Below, piece by piece: positions 15,462 through 24,564 of a stretch of 32,541 nucleotides of DNA. Position 1 is the first letter of the stretch. Every line of letters starts with the position of its first letter. Source of the stretch: Pseudonocardiales bacterium. Its GTDB lineage: Bacteria; Actinomycetota; Actinomycetes; Mycobacteriales; Pseudonocardiaceae. The notes under the pieces are model-generated. The model was not told the origin of the DNA. It worked only from the letters and a program-made list of their open reading frames with translations, and made no database searches. The stretch is from contig JAFAPC010000044.1 of NCBI GenBank assembly GCA_019247305.1, forward strand, positions 1 to 32,541. Direction: 5' to 3'. A program made the position numbers and the translations under genes.

Positions 15462-16532
15462 TCATCTAGCGCCACAGCCGCAGCGGGGATGCGCTGGCCG
15501 GGGGTGGTGACGCAAGGTGCCGCGCACCGGGTCCACCTCCAGGGTGGCGCCCCACGTCGGGGGGACCGGAAGACCAGCGGTTGGCCCGGCGAGTGCGGCG
15601 AGCACCTGCTCGGCGATCAGTGCGGCGGCAAGCTGGGTGCAGGCCAATCCGGCGGTCGGGATGTGTCCGACCAGTTGGGCCGCCAGTTTCGGCCAGGCGA
15701 GGTCCACCTCCGCCCGATGCAGCTCGGCGCAGCGCAGGCAGCTGCTGCGACCTGGCCACACCAGCGGGCCCACCACCGCGGCCCCTTCGTGGGCGTAGCC
15801 GATCAGATGCGGAGTCCGGGTCGTCAGTAGCTCGCTCACCATCGCCGGCTCCGCAACCACCACGTCGGACAGGACGATCAGGTCTGGCTGGCGGCCAGCG
15901 GCGACGGTGAGGTCCGGGGCGCAGCGGCGCACGGCGTCGTCGGCCGCCTCGGCGCGGGATCTGCCTAGGTCGCCAGCTTGGTATCCGGTGCCCAGGTCGG
16001 CGGCGGTGACCGAGCCGCGGGCGTGCACCGTGACGTGACCAACCCCGGCTGTGGCGAGCGCGGTGGCCACAGCTACCGCCACCCGGCCGGATCCCCTTAC
16101 CTGCACGGCAGCGTCGTGCCGCTGGCGCAGTACGTGTCTCGTCGGATGGGTGGTGTGGACTGACCAGTTGGCTGCCTCGGTGGCCAGCGCGACGCGGTGC
16201 CAGCCTGGTGGGCTGTGGTCGGCGGCGCAGGCGTCTTGCACCAGGCCACAACGGTGCAGGTCGATGAGCATCGCGAGGGCGTCGCGACGGGAAGCTCCGG
16301 CGCTGCGCGCCTCGGTGAGCAGCTCGGCCGTGCTGCGGATGCCGTCCATCCGCTTGAGTAGCGCGGCTAAGGGTTCCGGGAGGTCGTCGAGGACCATGGC
16401 GCGTTGTGGGTCCAGCCCGAGCTGCAGGCAGGTCGGGGAGCGCCAGAGGACGGCTCGGCCCGGCGCAAGTCGCAGCCGTTCGGGAAGGCCGGGCGGCGGA
16501 GCTTCGGATCCGGCGGTGGCGCTTGAGGTCAT
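15462..16532 (-). CDS. ThiF/E1-like protein, TOMM cyclodehydratase-partner type
   Basis: 356 residues from ATG 16532 (AGGA eight bases upstream; ATG 16541 possible). The N-terminal third is a small helical domain (LLKRMDGIRSTAELLTEA…) resembling a winged-helix. The C-terminal part has a Rossmann start (VRGSGRVAVAVATALATAG) and paired cysteines SCLRCAELHR and HPRCGCGA, likely a structural zinc site as in E1-like proteins. It matches the Rv3196-type gene of the conserved block. The canonical adenylating residues are not clear, so catalysis is doubtful. It overlaps the kinase's possible ATG by 4 bp and lies 85 bp after the DUF2342 gene. Confidence 0.75.
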   Translation of the reverse strand: MTSSATAGSEAPPPGLPERLRLAPGRAVLWRSPTCLQLGLDPQRAMVLDDLPEPLAALLKRMDGIRSTAELLTEARSAGASRRDALAMLIDLHRCGLVQDACAADHSPPGWHRVALATEAANWSVHTTHPTRHVLRQRHDAAVQVRGSGRVAVAVATALATAGVGHVTVHARGSVTAADLGTGYQAGDLGRSRAEAADDAVRRCAPDLTVAAGRQPDLIVLSDVVVAEPAMVSELLTTRTPHLIGYAHEGAAVVGPLVWPGRSSCLRCAELHRAEVDLAWPKLAAQLVGHIPTAGLACTQLAAALIAEQVLAALAGPTAGLPVPPTWGATLEVDPVRGTLRHHPRPAHPRCGCGAR

Positions 16533-16617
16533 GCCCGCCATCCTGGGCGATTCGCCCTGATGGCTCAACTGCGTGTCCACAGGCCGTCCACAGGTGTGGA
16601 CAACCTGTGGACACCGA

Positions 16618-18012
16618 TCACGCCGTGGGGCGCGCGGGCGGATCCTCGCCGTGGTCCTGGGGAGCCTCAGGAGGTGGCTGTTCGCGGGGGGCGTCCGCTG
16701 CCATCGTGCGCTCCAGCGCAGCGATCGGGTCATCCAGATCGGCGGCGTGCCGCGCGGCCCGATCGACGAACGCGGCGGGATCATTGAGGTCCTCGGTCGT
16801 GGGCAGCAGGTCCGGATGGGCCCACAGCGCATCCCGGTCCTCGATGCCGTGTTGCTCGGTGAGCCGTCGCCACAGCTCGCTGGCAGCGCGGAGCTTGCCT
16901 GGCCGCAGCTCCAAACCGACCAGCGTGGCGAAGGTATGCTCGGCGGGACCTCCGGAGGCGCGTCGCCGTCGCAACGTTTCGCGGAGCGCTGGGGAACCGG
17001 GGAGTCGCTCGCCCAACGCGTCCGCGACGACGACATCGACCCAGCCTTCGATCAGGACAAGCAGGGTTTCCAGCCGGCTCAGGGCAGCCTTCTGCTCAGG
17101 ACTGTGCCGCTGCTCGAGCAGACCGGAGGAGATCAGCTGGTCCATGCTTTGGAGGTCGGTCGGGTCGACCTGACGGGCGAGCTCCTGGAGCGCGTCGGTA
17201 TCCACCTGGATGCCCTGGGCGAATTCCTCGACGGTGGCCAGCAGCCGCTGGCGCAACCACGGCACGTGCCCGAATAAGCGGTGGTGCGCAGCCTCCCGAG
17301 CGGCAAGGAAAACAGTCACTTCGGAGCTCTTGCGGCTCAGTCCGGAGGCGAACTGCTCGATGGCGGCTGGCAGCAGCGCTGCCACGCCCAACGGTCCCAG
17401 GGGGAGCCCGATCTCGGTGGAGGTGAGGACCTCGCCACCCAGCTGGGCCAGCGCCGAGCCGAGCTGCGAGCCGAACGCCATACCACCCATCTGTTGCACC
17501 ATCGCCACCAGGGGACCGGCTGCTTGAGCAACGTCGCTGGGCAGCGCATCGATCCACGAGCGGGCCATCCGGCGGGCTACCGGGTCGCACAACCGCTGCC
17601 AGGTGGGCAGAGTCTGCTCCACCCAGTCCCGCGGCGCCCACGCGGCGCTGCTGTGCGTCCCGGCTGGCAGCGCGGTCGCTGGGTCCAGCCACACCTCGGC
17701 CAGCCGCAGGGCATCGGTGATCGCGGTGGCCTGCCGGACCGACGGCAGCCCAGTCGTGGACAGCTTCTGCACCGCCATCTGCTTGGCCAGGTCATAGTTC
17801 ACCGGGCCACCGCCCCCCACGGCGCCCTGGCTGAGCATCTGCCCCAGCTGGGTGAGCATCTGGCCCAGGGCACCAACGTCGAAGCCGCTAGCTCCGAAGG
17901 CGACAAACGGGTTGGCCGGGTCGGGACTGCTGCTGCCAGCGTCGTCGGGGGAGCTCCCCCGATCGGGGTCCCGAGGGTCCTGGGAGCCGAAGCCGAAAGG
18001 CATATCGCTCAT
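16618..18012 (-). CDS. Zincin-like DUF2342 protein
   Basis: 464 residues from ATG 18012 (GTGGAG upstream). The N-terminus is Gly/Ser/Pro/Asp-rich (1-45). The middle is helical, with an EAAHHRLFGHVPWLR segment (metal-binding-like histidines and glutamate) and a later LLVLIEGWVDVVV. This matches the 'zinc-dependent metalloprotease' / F420-associated DUF2342 family (Rv3195). Peptidase activity is predicted only from fold. The C-terminus is acidic and Pro-rich. It is divergent from the PDZ/Lon gene and starts the leftward operon with the ThiF-like and ABC1 genes. Confidence 0.88.
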   Translation of the reverse strand: MSDMPFGFGSQDPRDPDRGSSPDDAGSSSPDPANPFVAFGASGFDVGALGQMLTQLGQMLSQGAVGGGGPVNYDLAKQMAVQKLSTTGLPSVRQATAITDALRLAEVWLDPATALPAGTHSSAAWAPRDWVEQTLPTWQRLCDPVARRMARSWIDALPSDVAQAAGPLVAMVQQMGGMAFGSQLGSALAQLGGEVLTSTEIGLPLGPLGVAALLPAAIEQFASGLSRKSSEVTVFLAAREAAHHRLFGHVPWLRQRLLATVEEFAQGIQVDTDALQELARQVDPTDLQSMDQLISSGLLEQRHSPEQKAALSRLETLLVLIEGWVDVVVADALGERLPGSPALRETLRRRRASGGPAEHTFATLVGLELRPGKLRAASELWRRLTEQHGIEDRDALWAHPDLLPTTEDLNDPAAFVDRAARHAADLDDPIAALERTMAADAPREQPPPEAPQDHGEDPPARPTA

Positions 18013-18041
18013 GACTCCACGGTACGCGGATCTCAGGCACG

Positions 18042-18055
18042 TACGCTGGTCGGCC
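18042..18055 (+). promoter_or_regulatory. Possible leaderless promoter of PDZ/Lon protease gene
   Basis: TACGCT (18042-18047) fits a -10 element eight bases before GTG 18056, with no ribosome site, suggesting a leaderless mRNA. No good -35 is seen. Confidence 0.4.
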
Positions 18056-19081
18056 GTGAGCCGCCGAACCTGGACCCTGCTGGTCAGCCTCGGCCTTGCC
18101 GTGGCGCTCGGATTGCTGGGAGCGTTGGCGACGGTGCCCTATGTCGCGCTTGGTCCCGGACCGACGTTCGACACCCTCGGAGTAGTGGCTGGCAAGCCGG
18201 TGGTGGACATCACCGGCACCCGGACCTATCCCACCAGTGGCCACCTCAATATGACGACCGTGTCGGTGGTTGACAACGTGACCCTCTACGGGGCGCTGGC
18301 GTTGTGGATATCCGGGCGTAACGAGCTGGTTCCCCGCGCCGAACTCTTTCCGCCGCAGCTGTCTGAGCAGCAGGTTGAGCAGCAGAATCAGCAGATGTTC
18401 CGGGACTCGGAGGCCAACGCCAAGACTGCTGCGCTGCGCTACCTGGGTTACCCGACCAAGGTCGTGCTCGGCCAGGTGATACCCCACGGTGCCGCGAGTG
18501 GCACGCTGGCCGCCGGAGACCGGCTGCTGGCGCTGGACGGTCGGGAGCTCCACAGCTCGCGGCAGGTGGTTGACCTGCTTACCGGCAGCCACCCCGGGCA
18601 GCTCGTCCGAGTCCGTTTCCAGCGCGGGGACGCCCCGCCGCGGGAGGCGGCCATCACGCTCGGTGCGGGAGCCCAATCAACTCGCGGCTACCTCGGAGTC
18701 GGGGTGACTGAGCGGCCTGAGGTGAATTTCGCCATCACCATCAACCTGGCCGATGTGGGGGGTCCCTCGGCGGGCCTGATGTTCGCGCTGGCCATCGTGG
18801 ACAAGCTGACACCGGGCGGCGCACTCGCCAGCAATACCTTCGTGGCGGGCACCGGCGAGATCGCCCCGGAAGGCAAGGTGGGTCCGATCGGTGGTATCCC
18901 GCTCAAGATGGTGCGCGCCCGGGAAGCGGGGGCCTCGGTGTTCCTGGTGCCGGCGGACAACTGCGCCGAGGCGGTGCAGCGCGCCCCAGCGGGGCTGCAG
19001 CTCGTGCGGGTGGACACGTTGGCGGGTGCGGTCCACGCGCTGGAGGAGATCCGAGCCGGTCAGCAGCCACCGCACTGCTGA
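18056..19081 (+). CDS. Membrane-anchored PDZ/Lon-type (S16) serine protease
   Basis: 341 residues from GTG 18056, chosen because the product begins SRRTWTLLVS like relatives (an ATG at 18011 would add 15). One N-terminal membrane helix (about 5-27) precedes VALGPGPTFDTLG and TYPTSGHLNMTTVS, signature segments of the family. A PDZ domain spans about 130-200 (GAASGTLAAGDRLLALDG). The Lon-type dyad is S238 in GGPSAGLMFALAI and K284 in GKVGPIGGIPLKM. It faces the outside of the membrane. Homologues (YlbL-like, Rv3194c) are thought to process or degrade envelope proteins. Divergent from DUF2342. Confidence 0.92.
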   Translation: MSRRTWTLLVSLGLAVALGLLGALATVPYVALGPGPTFDTLGVVAGKPVVDITGTRTYPTSGHLNMTTVSVVDNVTLYGALALWISGRNELVPRAELFPPQLSEQQVEQQNQQMFRDSEANAKTAALRYLGYPTKVVLGQVIPHGAASGTLAAGDRLLALDGRELHSSRQVVDLLTGSHPGQLVRVRFQRGDAPPREAAITLGAGAQSTRGYLGVGVTERPEVNFAITINLADVGGPSAGLMFALAIVDKLTPGGALASNTFVAGTGEIAPEGKVGPIGGIPLKMVRAREAGASVFLVPADNCAEAVQRAPAGLQLVRVDTLAGAVHALEEIRAGQQPPHC

Positions 19082-19086
19082 GCGCC

Positions 19087-19635
19087 TCAGTGCAAAGTGG
19101 CCAGCAGCGCGCGGAGCAAATGCGGAGCAAGCTGCGGGTTCTCCACCATGTCGTCCTGGCCTTGATCGTCGTCAGCATGGGCTCGCAGCCGTAGCACGCA
19201 GGCTCCGACGCCGTTACGCAGCACGGCCGCGACTAACCTGCCCTCCCGCCGCTGCGGATGCCCGGCAACGACCTGGCGGGCCTGCGCTGGGTCCTTGGGC
19301 AGCTCACCGAGACCAGCCTCGGCCGTTGGCGGGAGCACCACGATCTCCTGCACCAACGCGCAGCCAGCGACCGAGTCGGGCCATTCGATGCCGGCCAGCG
19401 CGGCGTCGAGCTCGCCGGTGGGCAAGGCGTCCTGAGCCACCGGGGTGAGCGGGGTCTGCGCGTCCAGATGATCGGCCAGCTCTGGTTGGCTCGCCAGCAG
19501 AGTCGCGGTGGCTACCAGCGCAAACAGTTGCGGCTGCTGGTCCCACCCGGCGGCTGCGACGAACTCCTCGACCTCCCGCGCAGCGGCTGGCAAGGCATGG
19601 GACAGGGCGGCTGGGCACGGCTGTGGCTCGCTCAC
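19087..19635 (-). CDS. PPA1309 family protein
   Basis: 182 residues from GTG 19635 (upstream in-frame sequence to 19719 is unlikely to be coding). The product begins SEPQPCPAALSHALPAAAREVEEFVAAAGWDQQPQLFALV and later has LPTGELDAALAGIEWPDSVAGCALVQEIVVLPP, which I recognise as the small conserved actinobacterial PPA1309 family near UPF0182 genes. No catalytic motif is known. It ends 5 bp from the convergent protease gene. Confidence 0.8.
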   Translation of the reverse strand: MSEPQPCPAALSHALPAAAREVEEFVAAAGWDQQPQLFALVATATLLASQPELADHLDAQTPLTPVAQDALPTGELDAALAGIEWPDSVAGCALVQEIVVLPPTAEAGLGELPKDPAQARQVVAGHPQRREGRLVAAVLRNGVGACVLRLRAHADDDQGQDDMVENPQLAPHLLRALLATLH

Positions 19636-19816
19636 CCGGCCATCGTCGCATTGGTGGGGGGAACGGGTAGTAGCAGTGCGGCCACCGGAACCCGAAGGCG
19701 CTCCGTAGAGTTGGGACAAGCAGACTCAGTCTGGCGTGGCACCGGCTGCCGCCCAAGGAGTCCTCAGTGTATCGCTGTCCGTCACCGTATCGCCGTCGTC
19801 GCCAGGAGTGTGTTCT

Positions 19817-22720
19817 GTGGCCAACCGGCCCTCTGCCAGAGTTCCCGTCCTGTCGCGCCGCGCCCGGATTCTGATCACCGTCGGGGCGCTCGCGCTGGCG
19901 ACACTCATTATTGGATCGCGATTGATCGACGCCTACGTCGACTGGTTGTGGTTCGGCGAGGTGGGCTACCGGTCGGTATTTTCCACCGTCCTAGTCACCT
20001 GTCTTGTGCAGTTTGTGGTTATCGGGCTGGTGGTCGGTGGTGTGCTCGCGCTCAATATCGTGCTCGCGTTCCGCACCCGGCCGGTGTTCGTGCCCGTGGT
20101 GGGGCCGGAAGATCCGGTGGCGCGGTACCGCGCTGCGATCGTGGGACGGCTGCGGCTGGTGGGCCTCGGTGCGCCAGCCCTGGTGGGCCTGATTGCCGGG
20201 CTGTCCGCGCTCGGCGACTGGCAGACAGTGCAGATGTTCCTCCACGGAACCAGTTTTGGTGTGTCTGATCCCCAGTTCCACAAGGACGTCAGTTTCTACG
20301 CCTTCACTCTACCGTTTTATCGCATGCTGCTGGGCTGGGCCTTCGTCGTCGTGGTGGTGTCTTTCGTCGGGGCATTGCTTACTCATTACTTGTTCGGCGG
20401 GCTGCGGCTAGCCGGTCGCGGCGGCCAACTCTCTGGCCCGGCCCGGGTCCAGCTCGGGGTGCTGGCTGGCATTTTCGTGCTACTCAAGGCCCTTGGCTAC
20501 TTTCTTGACCGTTACGAGCTGATGTTCTCCCGGCGTAATCCGCTGTTCACCGGGGCCAGCTACACCGACCTCAACGCGGTACTCCCCGCGAAGATCATCC
20601 TGATGTGCATTGCGGTGATCTGCGCGGTCACGTTCTTCGTCGGCGCGGTGCTGCGCAATCTGCAGCTGCCGGCGATTGCCGTCGTGTTGCTGTTGTTGTC
20701 CAGCATTCTGGTGGGCGCGGCGTGGCCGGTGGTTCTGGAGCAGTTCGTAGTGCGTCCCAACGCCAACGAACGCGAAGCGCCGTCCATCCAACGCAATATC
20801 GCCGCGACTCGACAGGCCTACGGCATCACCGACCAGCAGGTCGTGTATTCGCAATATTCCGGGCGTAGCGTCGCCGCACCGCCTGACGTCCGAGCCGACA
20901 CCGCCACGATCCCGAACGTACGGTTGCTGGACCCTAGCGTGCTGTCTCCGACCTTTACTCAGCTGGAGCAGCGGGAGAACTTCTACGGTTTTCCGGACAA
21001 GCTCGATGTCGACCGCTACACTATCAATGGCAAGACGCAGGATTACATTGTTGCGGTACGGGAGCTGGAGTCGGCGTCGTTGGCCGAAAATCAGCGTACC
21101 TGGATCAACCAGCACCTCACTTTCACCCACGGCAACGGCTTCGTCGCCGCCCCGGCCAACACGGTGACCCCGGACGGCTACCCGGTGTTCACCGTGTCGG
21201 ATACCTCGCAGCAAGGCGATATCCCCGTTCAGCAGCCGCGGATTTACTTCGGCGAGCTGATCGATGATTACGCGATTGTCGGCGGACACCCCGGTGCCCG
21301 TCCCCGGGAGTTCGACGGCCGCCCGGAGAACTACACGTACCAAGGCAAGGGCGGAGTGCCGCTGGGAAATTGGACGAACCGGTTGATATTCGCCTCGTAC
21401 TACGGCGAGCGCAACATCCTGTTCAACCAGGCGATCGGGCCGGATTCGAAGATTATCTACAATCAGCACCCGAGGGAGCGGGTGGAGAAGGTCGCGCCTT
21501 GGCTCACCGTGGACGGCGACCCGTATCCGGCCGTGATCAACGGCCGGATCGAGTGGATCCTGGATGGCTACACGACCCTGGACGACTACCCGTACGCGCA
21601 GCGGACCGTGTTGAGCAAAGTGACCACCGACTCGCTGACTGGGCCATCCCGTCCCCGCTTGCCGGATGAGGAGATCAGCTACATCCGTAACTCCGTCAAG
21701 GCCACGGTGGACGCCTATGACGGTACCGTGACACTCTATGCGGTGGATGAGCACGACCCGGTGTTACGGACGTGGATGAACGTGTTTCCGGGTACCGTGC
21801 GGCCCGCTAGTGCGATCAGCAATGAGTTGCGGGCTCACTTTCGTTACCCTGAGGACCTGTTCAAGGTACAGCGGGAGATGCTCGCTCGCTATCATGTGAG
21901 CAACTCGTCGGTGTTCTTCACCAATGACGATTTCTGGAATGTGCCCAACGACCCGACGCAGAACCAACAGGGTGTCGACCAGCCGCCGTACTATGTCCTG
22001 GCCGGGCCGCCAAACGGAAGGGGACCGGCAGAGTTTCAGCTGACCAGTGCGCTGGTCAGCCTCCGTCGCCCGTTTTTAGCGGCCTATATCTCAGTGGGGT
22101 GCAACCCAGAAGATTATGGCAAGATCAGGGTGCTTGAGCTGCCCAGCGAATCCCAGACGCTGGGGCCAGAGCAGGTGCAGAACAGGTTCGTGTCCTCCGC
22201 GGACGTCAGTCGCGAGCTCAACTTGCTGCGGCAGTCTGAGACTGACGTGCGCTACGGGAACCTGCTCACCCTCCCGGTCGGTGGTGGGCTGCTTTATGTG
22301 GAGCCGATCTATATCGAGCGAGCGAGCCGGCAAGCGGCGTTCCCCCAGCTGAACCGGGTGCTCGTGGCCTACGGTGATCGGGTCGGGTATGCGCCGACCC
22401 TGCGCGAGGCGCTCAACCAGGTCTTCGGCGCTGGCGCCGGAGATGCCACCATCGCGCCCAACGAGCAGTTCAAGGCGCCCAGCCAGGGCCCAATCCAGCC
22501 CCCGACGGCAGCCAGTACTGGTGTCGCCAGCCAAGAGATGCGCCAAGCCGTCGCTGATATCGCCGATGCGCTCAAGCGCCTGCGAGCGGCCGAGGCTGCC
22601 GGCGATTTCGCCGCCCAAGGCAAGGCGCTGGCCGACCTCGACGCGGCCACCAAGCGGTTCGACACGGCCGCCGCAGCCGGTAGCAGTGCCACCCCGGCAG
22701 CCGGCGACGGTGGTGGCTGA
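19817..22720 (+). CDS. UPF0182 family large membrane protein
   Basis: 967 residues from GTG 19817, with AGGAG about 9 bases upstream. Roughly seven membrane helices occupy the first third (e.g. ILITVGALALATLIIG, FVVVVVSFVGALLTHYLF, ILMCIAVICAVTFFVGAVL). The large extracytoplasmic part contains family landmarks (WQTVQMFLHGTSFGVSDPQF, RNIAATRQAYG, FPGTVRPAS). The C-terminus is Pro/Ala-rich with a helical tail (DIADALKRLRAAEAAGDFAA). This matches PF03699 (Rv3193c). Function is unknown. It is the last chromosomal protein gene before the tRNA. Confidence 0.93.
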   Translation: MANRPSARVPVLSRRARILITVGALALATLIIGSRLIDAYVDWLWFGEVGYRSVFSTVLVTCLVQFVVIGLVVGGVLALNIVLAFRTRPVFVPVVGPEDPVARYRAAIVGRLRLVGLGAPALVGLIAGLSALGDWQTVQMFLHGTSFGVSDPQFHKDVSFYAFTLPFYRMLLGWAFVVVVVSFVGALLTHYLFGGLRLAGRGGQLSGPARVQLGVLAGIFVLLKALGYFLDRYELMFSRRNPLFTGASYTDLNAVLPAKIILMCIAVICAVTFFVGAVLRNLQLPAIAVVLLLLSSILVGAAWPVVLEQFVVRPNANEREAPSIQRNIAATRQAYGITDQQVVYSQYSGRSVAAPPDVRADTATIPNVRLLDPSVLSPTFTQLEQRENFYGFPDKLDVDRYTINGKTQDYIVAVRELESASLAENQRTWINQHLTFTHGNGFVAAPANTVTPDGYPVFTVSDTSQQGDIPVQQPRIYFGELIDDYAIVGGHPGARPREFDGRPENYTYQGKGGVPLGNWTNRLIFASYYGERNILFNQAIGPDSKIIYNQHPRERVEKVAPWLTVDGDPYPAVINGRIEWILDGYTTLDDYPYAQRTVLSKVTTDSLTGPSRPRLPDEEISYIRNSVKATVDAYDGTVTLYAVDEHDPVLRTWMNVFPGTVRPASAISNELRAHFRYPEDLFKVQREMLARYHVSNSSVFFTNDDFWNVPNDPTQNQQGVDQPPYYVLAGPPNGRGPAEFQLTSALVSLRRPFLAAYISVGCNPEDYGKIRVLELPSESQTLGPEQVQNRFVSSADVSRELNLLRQSETDVRYGNLLTLPVGGGLLYVEPIYIERASRQAAFPQLNRVLVAYGDRVGYAPTLREALNQVFGAGAGDATIAPNEQFKAPSQGPIQPPTAASTGVASQEMRQAVADIADALKRLRAAEAAGDFAAQGKALADLDAATKRFDTAAAAGSSATPAAGDGGG

Positions 22721-22737
22721 GGCGATGACCACTCGAT

Positions 22738-22767
22738 TTGCGCGTCCGGCATCTGCTCGCGTAGGGT
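22738..22767 (+). promoter_or_regulatory. Likely promoter of initiator tRNA
   Basis: TTGCGC (22738-22743), 18 bases, then TAGGGT (22762-22767), 12 bases before the tRNA 5' end. Confidence 0.45.
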
Positions 22768-22779
22768 CACCTCCACCAA

Positions 22780-22856
22780 CGCGGGGTGGAGCAGCTCGGT
22801 AGCTCGCTGGGCTCATAACCCAGAGGTCGCGGGTTCGAATCCCGCCCCCGCTACCA
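22780..22856 (+). tRNA. Initiator tRNA-fMet (CAT), CCA encoded
   Basis: A 77-nt cloverleaf starting CGCGGGG and ending CCCCGCTACCA, with anticodon CAT at 22814-22816 in loop CTCATAA. The anticodon stem CTGGG/CCCAG has the three G-C pairs of initiators, and position 1 (C) does not pair with position 72 (T), also an initiator mark. The T arm is GCGGG-TTCGAAT-CCCGC. It lies next to the integrase, so it is the attachment site of the element to its right. Confidence 0.97.
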
Positions 22857-22860
22857 GGGA
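22821..22860. other. Putative att site (left junction) at tRNA 3' end
   Basis: AICE integrases usually recombine in the 3' half of a tRNA gene, restoring it. The integrase gene ends 78 bp from the tRNA 3' end. The other junction is outside the window, so the core length cannot be read here. Confidence 0.4.
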
Positions 22861-22897
22861 AAAGAGCCTGCCAGAGATCGCCTGGCAGGCTCTTTTC
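22859..22897. terminator. Bidirectional intrinsic terminator
   Basis: A perfect 16-bp stem (22859-22874 with 22882-22897; core AAAAGAGCCTGCCAG) with loop AGATCGC, and T-runs readable on both strands (TTTTC; minus strand likewise). It ends the tRNA transcript and the leftward integrase operon. Confidence 0.85.
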
Positions 22898-22933
22898 GTG
22901 GCTTGGTAGTAAGAACGGTAGTACGAGGGTGGG

Positions 22934-24310
22934 TCAGGGGTCCCTCGGTGTCTCCTGGGCACTCTCGCTGAGAGCGTCGGCGATCATTCGGCCGATGAGT
23001 TCGGCGGCGGCTCGGTCGTGGCCTGTGGAGTGGTGTGAGTAGATCTGGAAGGTGACGGTGGGGTTGGCGTGCCCGACGCGATCGCTGAGGATTTTCGGCT
23101 CGACACCGGAGTTGAGCGACAGCGTCGAGTAGGTGTGGCGGACGTCGTGTAGCCGGATTCGTCGTGCTCCGGCGGCATCGACGAGTCGGTTGAACCGGTC
23201 GGTCACGGTGTCGGGGTGGGGCCGGCGGCCGTCTTCCCACACGAACAGCCACCCGTCCTCGGGGTAGGCGGTTCCGAATGCTTTCTGTTCGTCGTCGAGC
23301 ATCTCCAGGTGTCGGCGCAGCGCGGCCACGGTGAAGGCATCCAGGGAGACTGTCCGGCGGCCTGCCTGGGTCTTGCCGTCCGATTCCTCAGCGCGTCCTG
23401 CGACCGAGATCAGGGTGTCGTCAACGGTGAGGGTTCGCGCGGTGAGATCGAGCCCCTCGCGGCGCACTCCGAGGAGCTCGGATCGCCGCATCCCCGTGGT
23501 GGCGGCCAGAACCCACATCCCGGCGAACCGATCGGTTTGGGCGAGCCTGAGCCACTGGCTGAGCTCCTCTAACGACCAGGGTTGTGGTGTGGCCCGGCGT
23601 CGGTGCCGTTCCCGAGGAAGACTCGCGTGCTCCGCCGGATTAAACACCACATAATCCCAGGCGACAGCGTCCGAGAACGCACGGTGGATCAGCCTGTGGA
23701 TGTTGCGGACGGATTTAGGTGAGAGGCCGGCGTGGTAGTCAGTGGGTATCCGGCCGCGCCGGTACCGTGTGACGGCTTCCTTGGCTGATTGGTAGGACGT
23801 GCCGCAAGCGGTGCTGAGTTCCATCGGCGTCGGTCCGCGCCCGTTGTGGCGGTGGTGATGCGTCTTCCAGTACTCGTACATTGTGCTATTCGTGTCTCGT
23901 TTGAGTCTGCCTGCTTCCAGTAGGTGGACGTAGAACGCGTTGAGCACGGGTACCGTGATATCTTGGAGGCGCCGGCCACCAATGCTGGGGAGGATGTAGG
24001 CGGCGACGTTGGTGGAATAATTCGTGTAAGCGGACGGCTTTAATGCGTATTTGACGCTGGCGAGCCACTCGGTAAAAAACTGCTCGACCGTGCGCGCGGC
24101 GGGCTTGACCCTGCGTCCCCCGTCCATCTCAGCGTGCTTCTTGAGTGCGCCGGCCCAGGCTTCCTCCTCGGAGGCGAATCCGCCTTTGTTGAAGCGTTCC
24201 CGTTTCCCGGTGAGTATGTCGGGCTCACCATAGATCGTGTAGGCCCATTTCGTGCCTCGCTGGTAGACGGTGATCCCAGGCATGCGCCGCCGGTTCGGCG
24301 TGGGTGTCAT
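22934..24310 (-). CDS. Tyrosine site-specific integrase of the AICE
   Basis: 458 residues. An N-terminal arm-binding domain (KWAYTIYGEPDILTGKRERF) and core-binding region precede the catalytic domain, where R275 (TGMRRSELLGVR), K313, H388 and R391 (LHDVRHTYS), H414 (RVGHANP) and nucleophile Y424 (IYSHHSTG) are all visible. Unusually, about 55 residues (137-192) including TPMELSTACGTSYQSAKEAV are inserted before the LSPKSVRNIHRLIHRAF segment, where relatives have a short loop. It recombines the element into the initiator tRNA. Its ATG overlaps the xis stop by 4 bp (ATGA). Confidence 0.95.
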   Translation of the reverse strand: MTPTPNRRRMPGITVYQRGTKWAYTIYGEPDILTGKRERFNKGGFASEEEAWAGALKKHAEMDGGRRVKPAARTVEQFFTEWLASVKYALKPSAYTNYSTNVAAYILPSIGGRRLQDITVPVLNAFYVHLLEAGRLKRDTNSTMYEYWKTHHHRHNGRGPTPMELSTACGTSYQSAKEAVTRYRRGRIPTDYHAGLSPKSVRNIHRLIHRAFSDAVAWDYVVFNPAEHASLPRERHRRRATPQPWSLEELSQWLRLAQTDRFAGMWVLAATTGMRRSELLGVRREGLDLTARTLTVDDTLISVAGRAEESDGKTQAGRRTVSLDAFTVAALRRHLEMLDDEQKAFGTAYPEDGWLFVWEDGRRPHPDTVTDRFNRLVDAAGARRIRLHDVRHTYSTLSLNSGVEPKILSDRVGHANPTVTFQIYSHHSTGHDRAAAELIGRMIADALSESAQETPRDP

Positions 24311-24564
24311 GCCACGCTCCGGTTATCGGCCGTCGAGATGAGCTCGTGCAACAGTGCTGTCACGATGTAGACGCGACCGCCGAGGCGCCTGGTGGGTAAG
24401 TCGCCTGCCGCCGCGTAGCGGTACGCCGCTGATCGGCTAATCCCCAGCACCGTCGCCGCCACCGAGACCGTGATCAGCGGCGGAAGCCCCGTCAGCGTCG
24501 CGGCTGTGCCCCTCGCACCTCCTTTCTCCGCCGAGCTCACAGGCGATGACGGGGGGGTGGTCAT
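24307..24564 (-). CDS. Excisionase/MerR-like helix-turn-helix protein (Xis)
   Basis: 85 residues; ATG 24564 overlaps the upstream stop (ATGA). The HTH is at about 32-55 (TVSVAATVLGISRSAAYRYA) followed by LPTRRLGGRVYIVTALLHEL, the helix-17/excisionase signature. It bends att DNA and directs the integrase to excise. The position immediately before int is the standard AICE arrangement. Confidence 0.9.
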   Translation of the reverse strand: MTTPPSSPVSSAEKGGARGTAATLTGLPPLITVSVAATVLGISRSAAYRYAAAGDLPTRRLGGRVYIVTALLHELISTADNRSVA

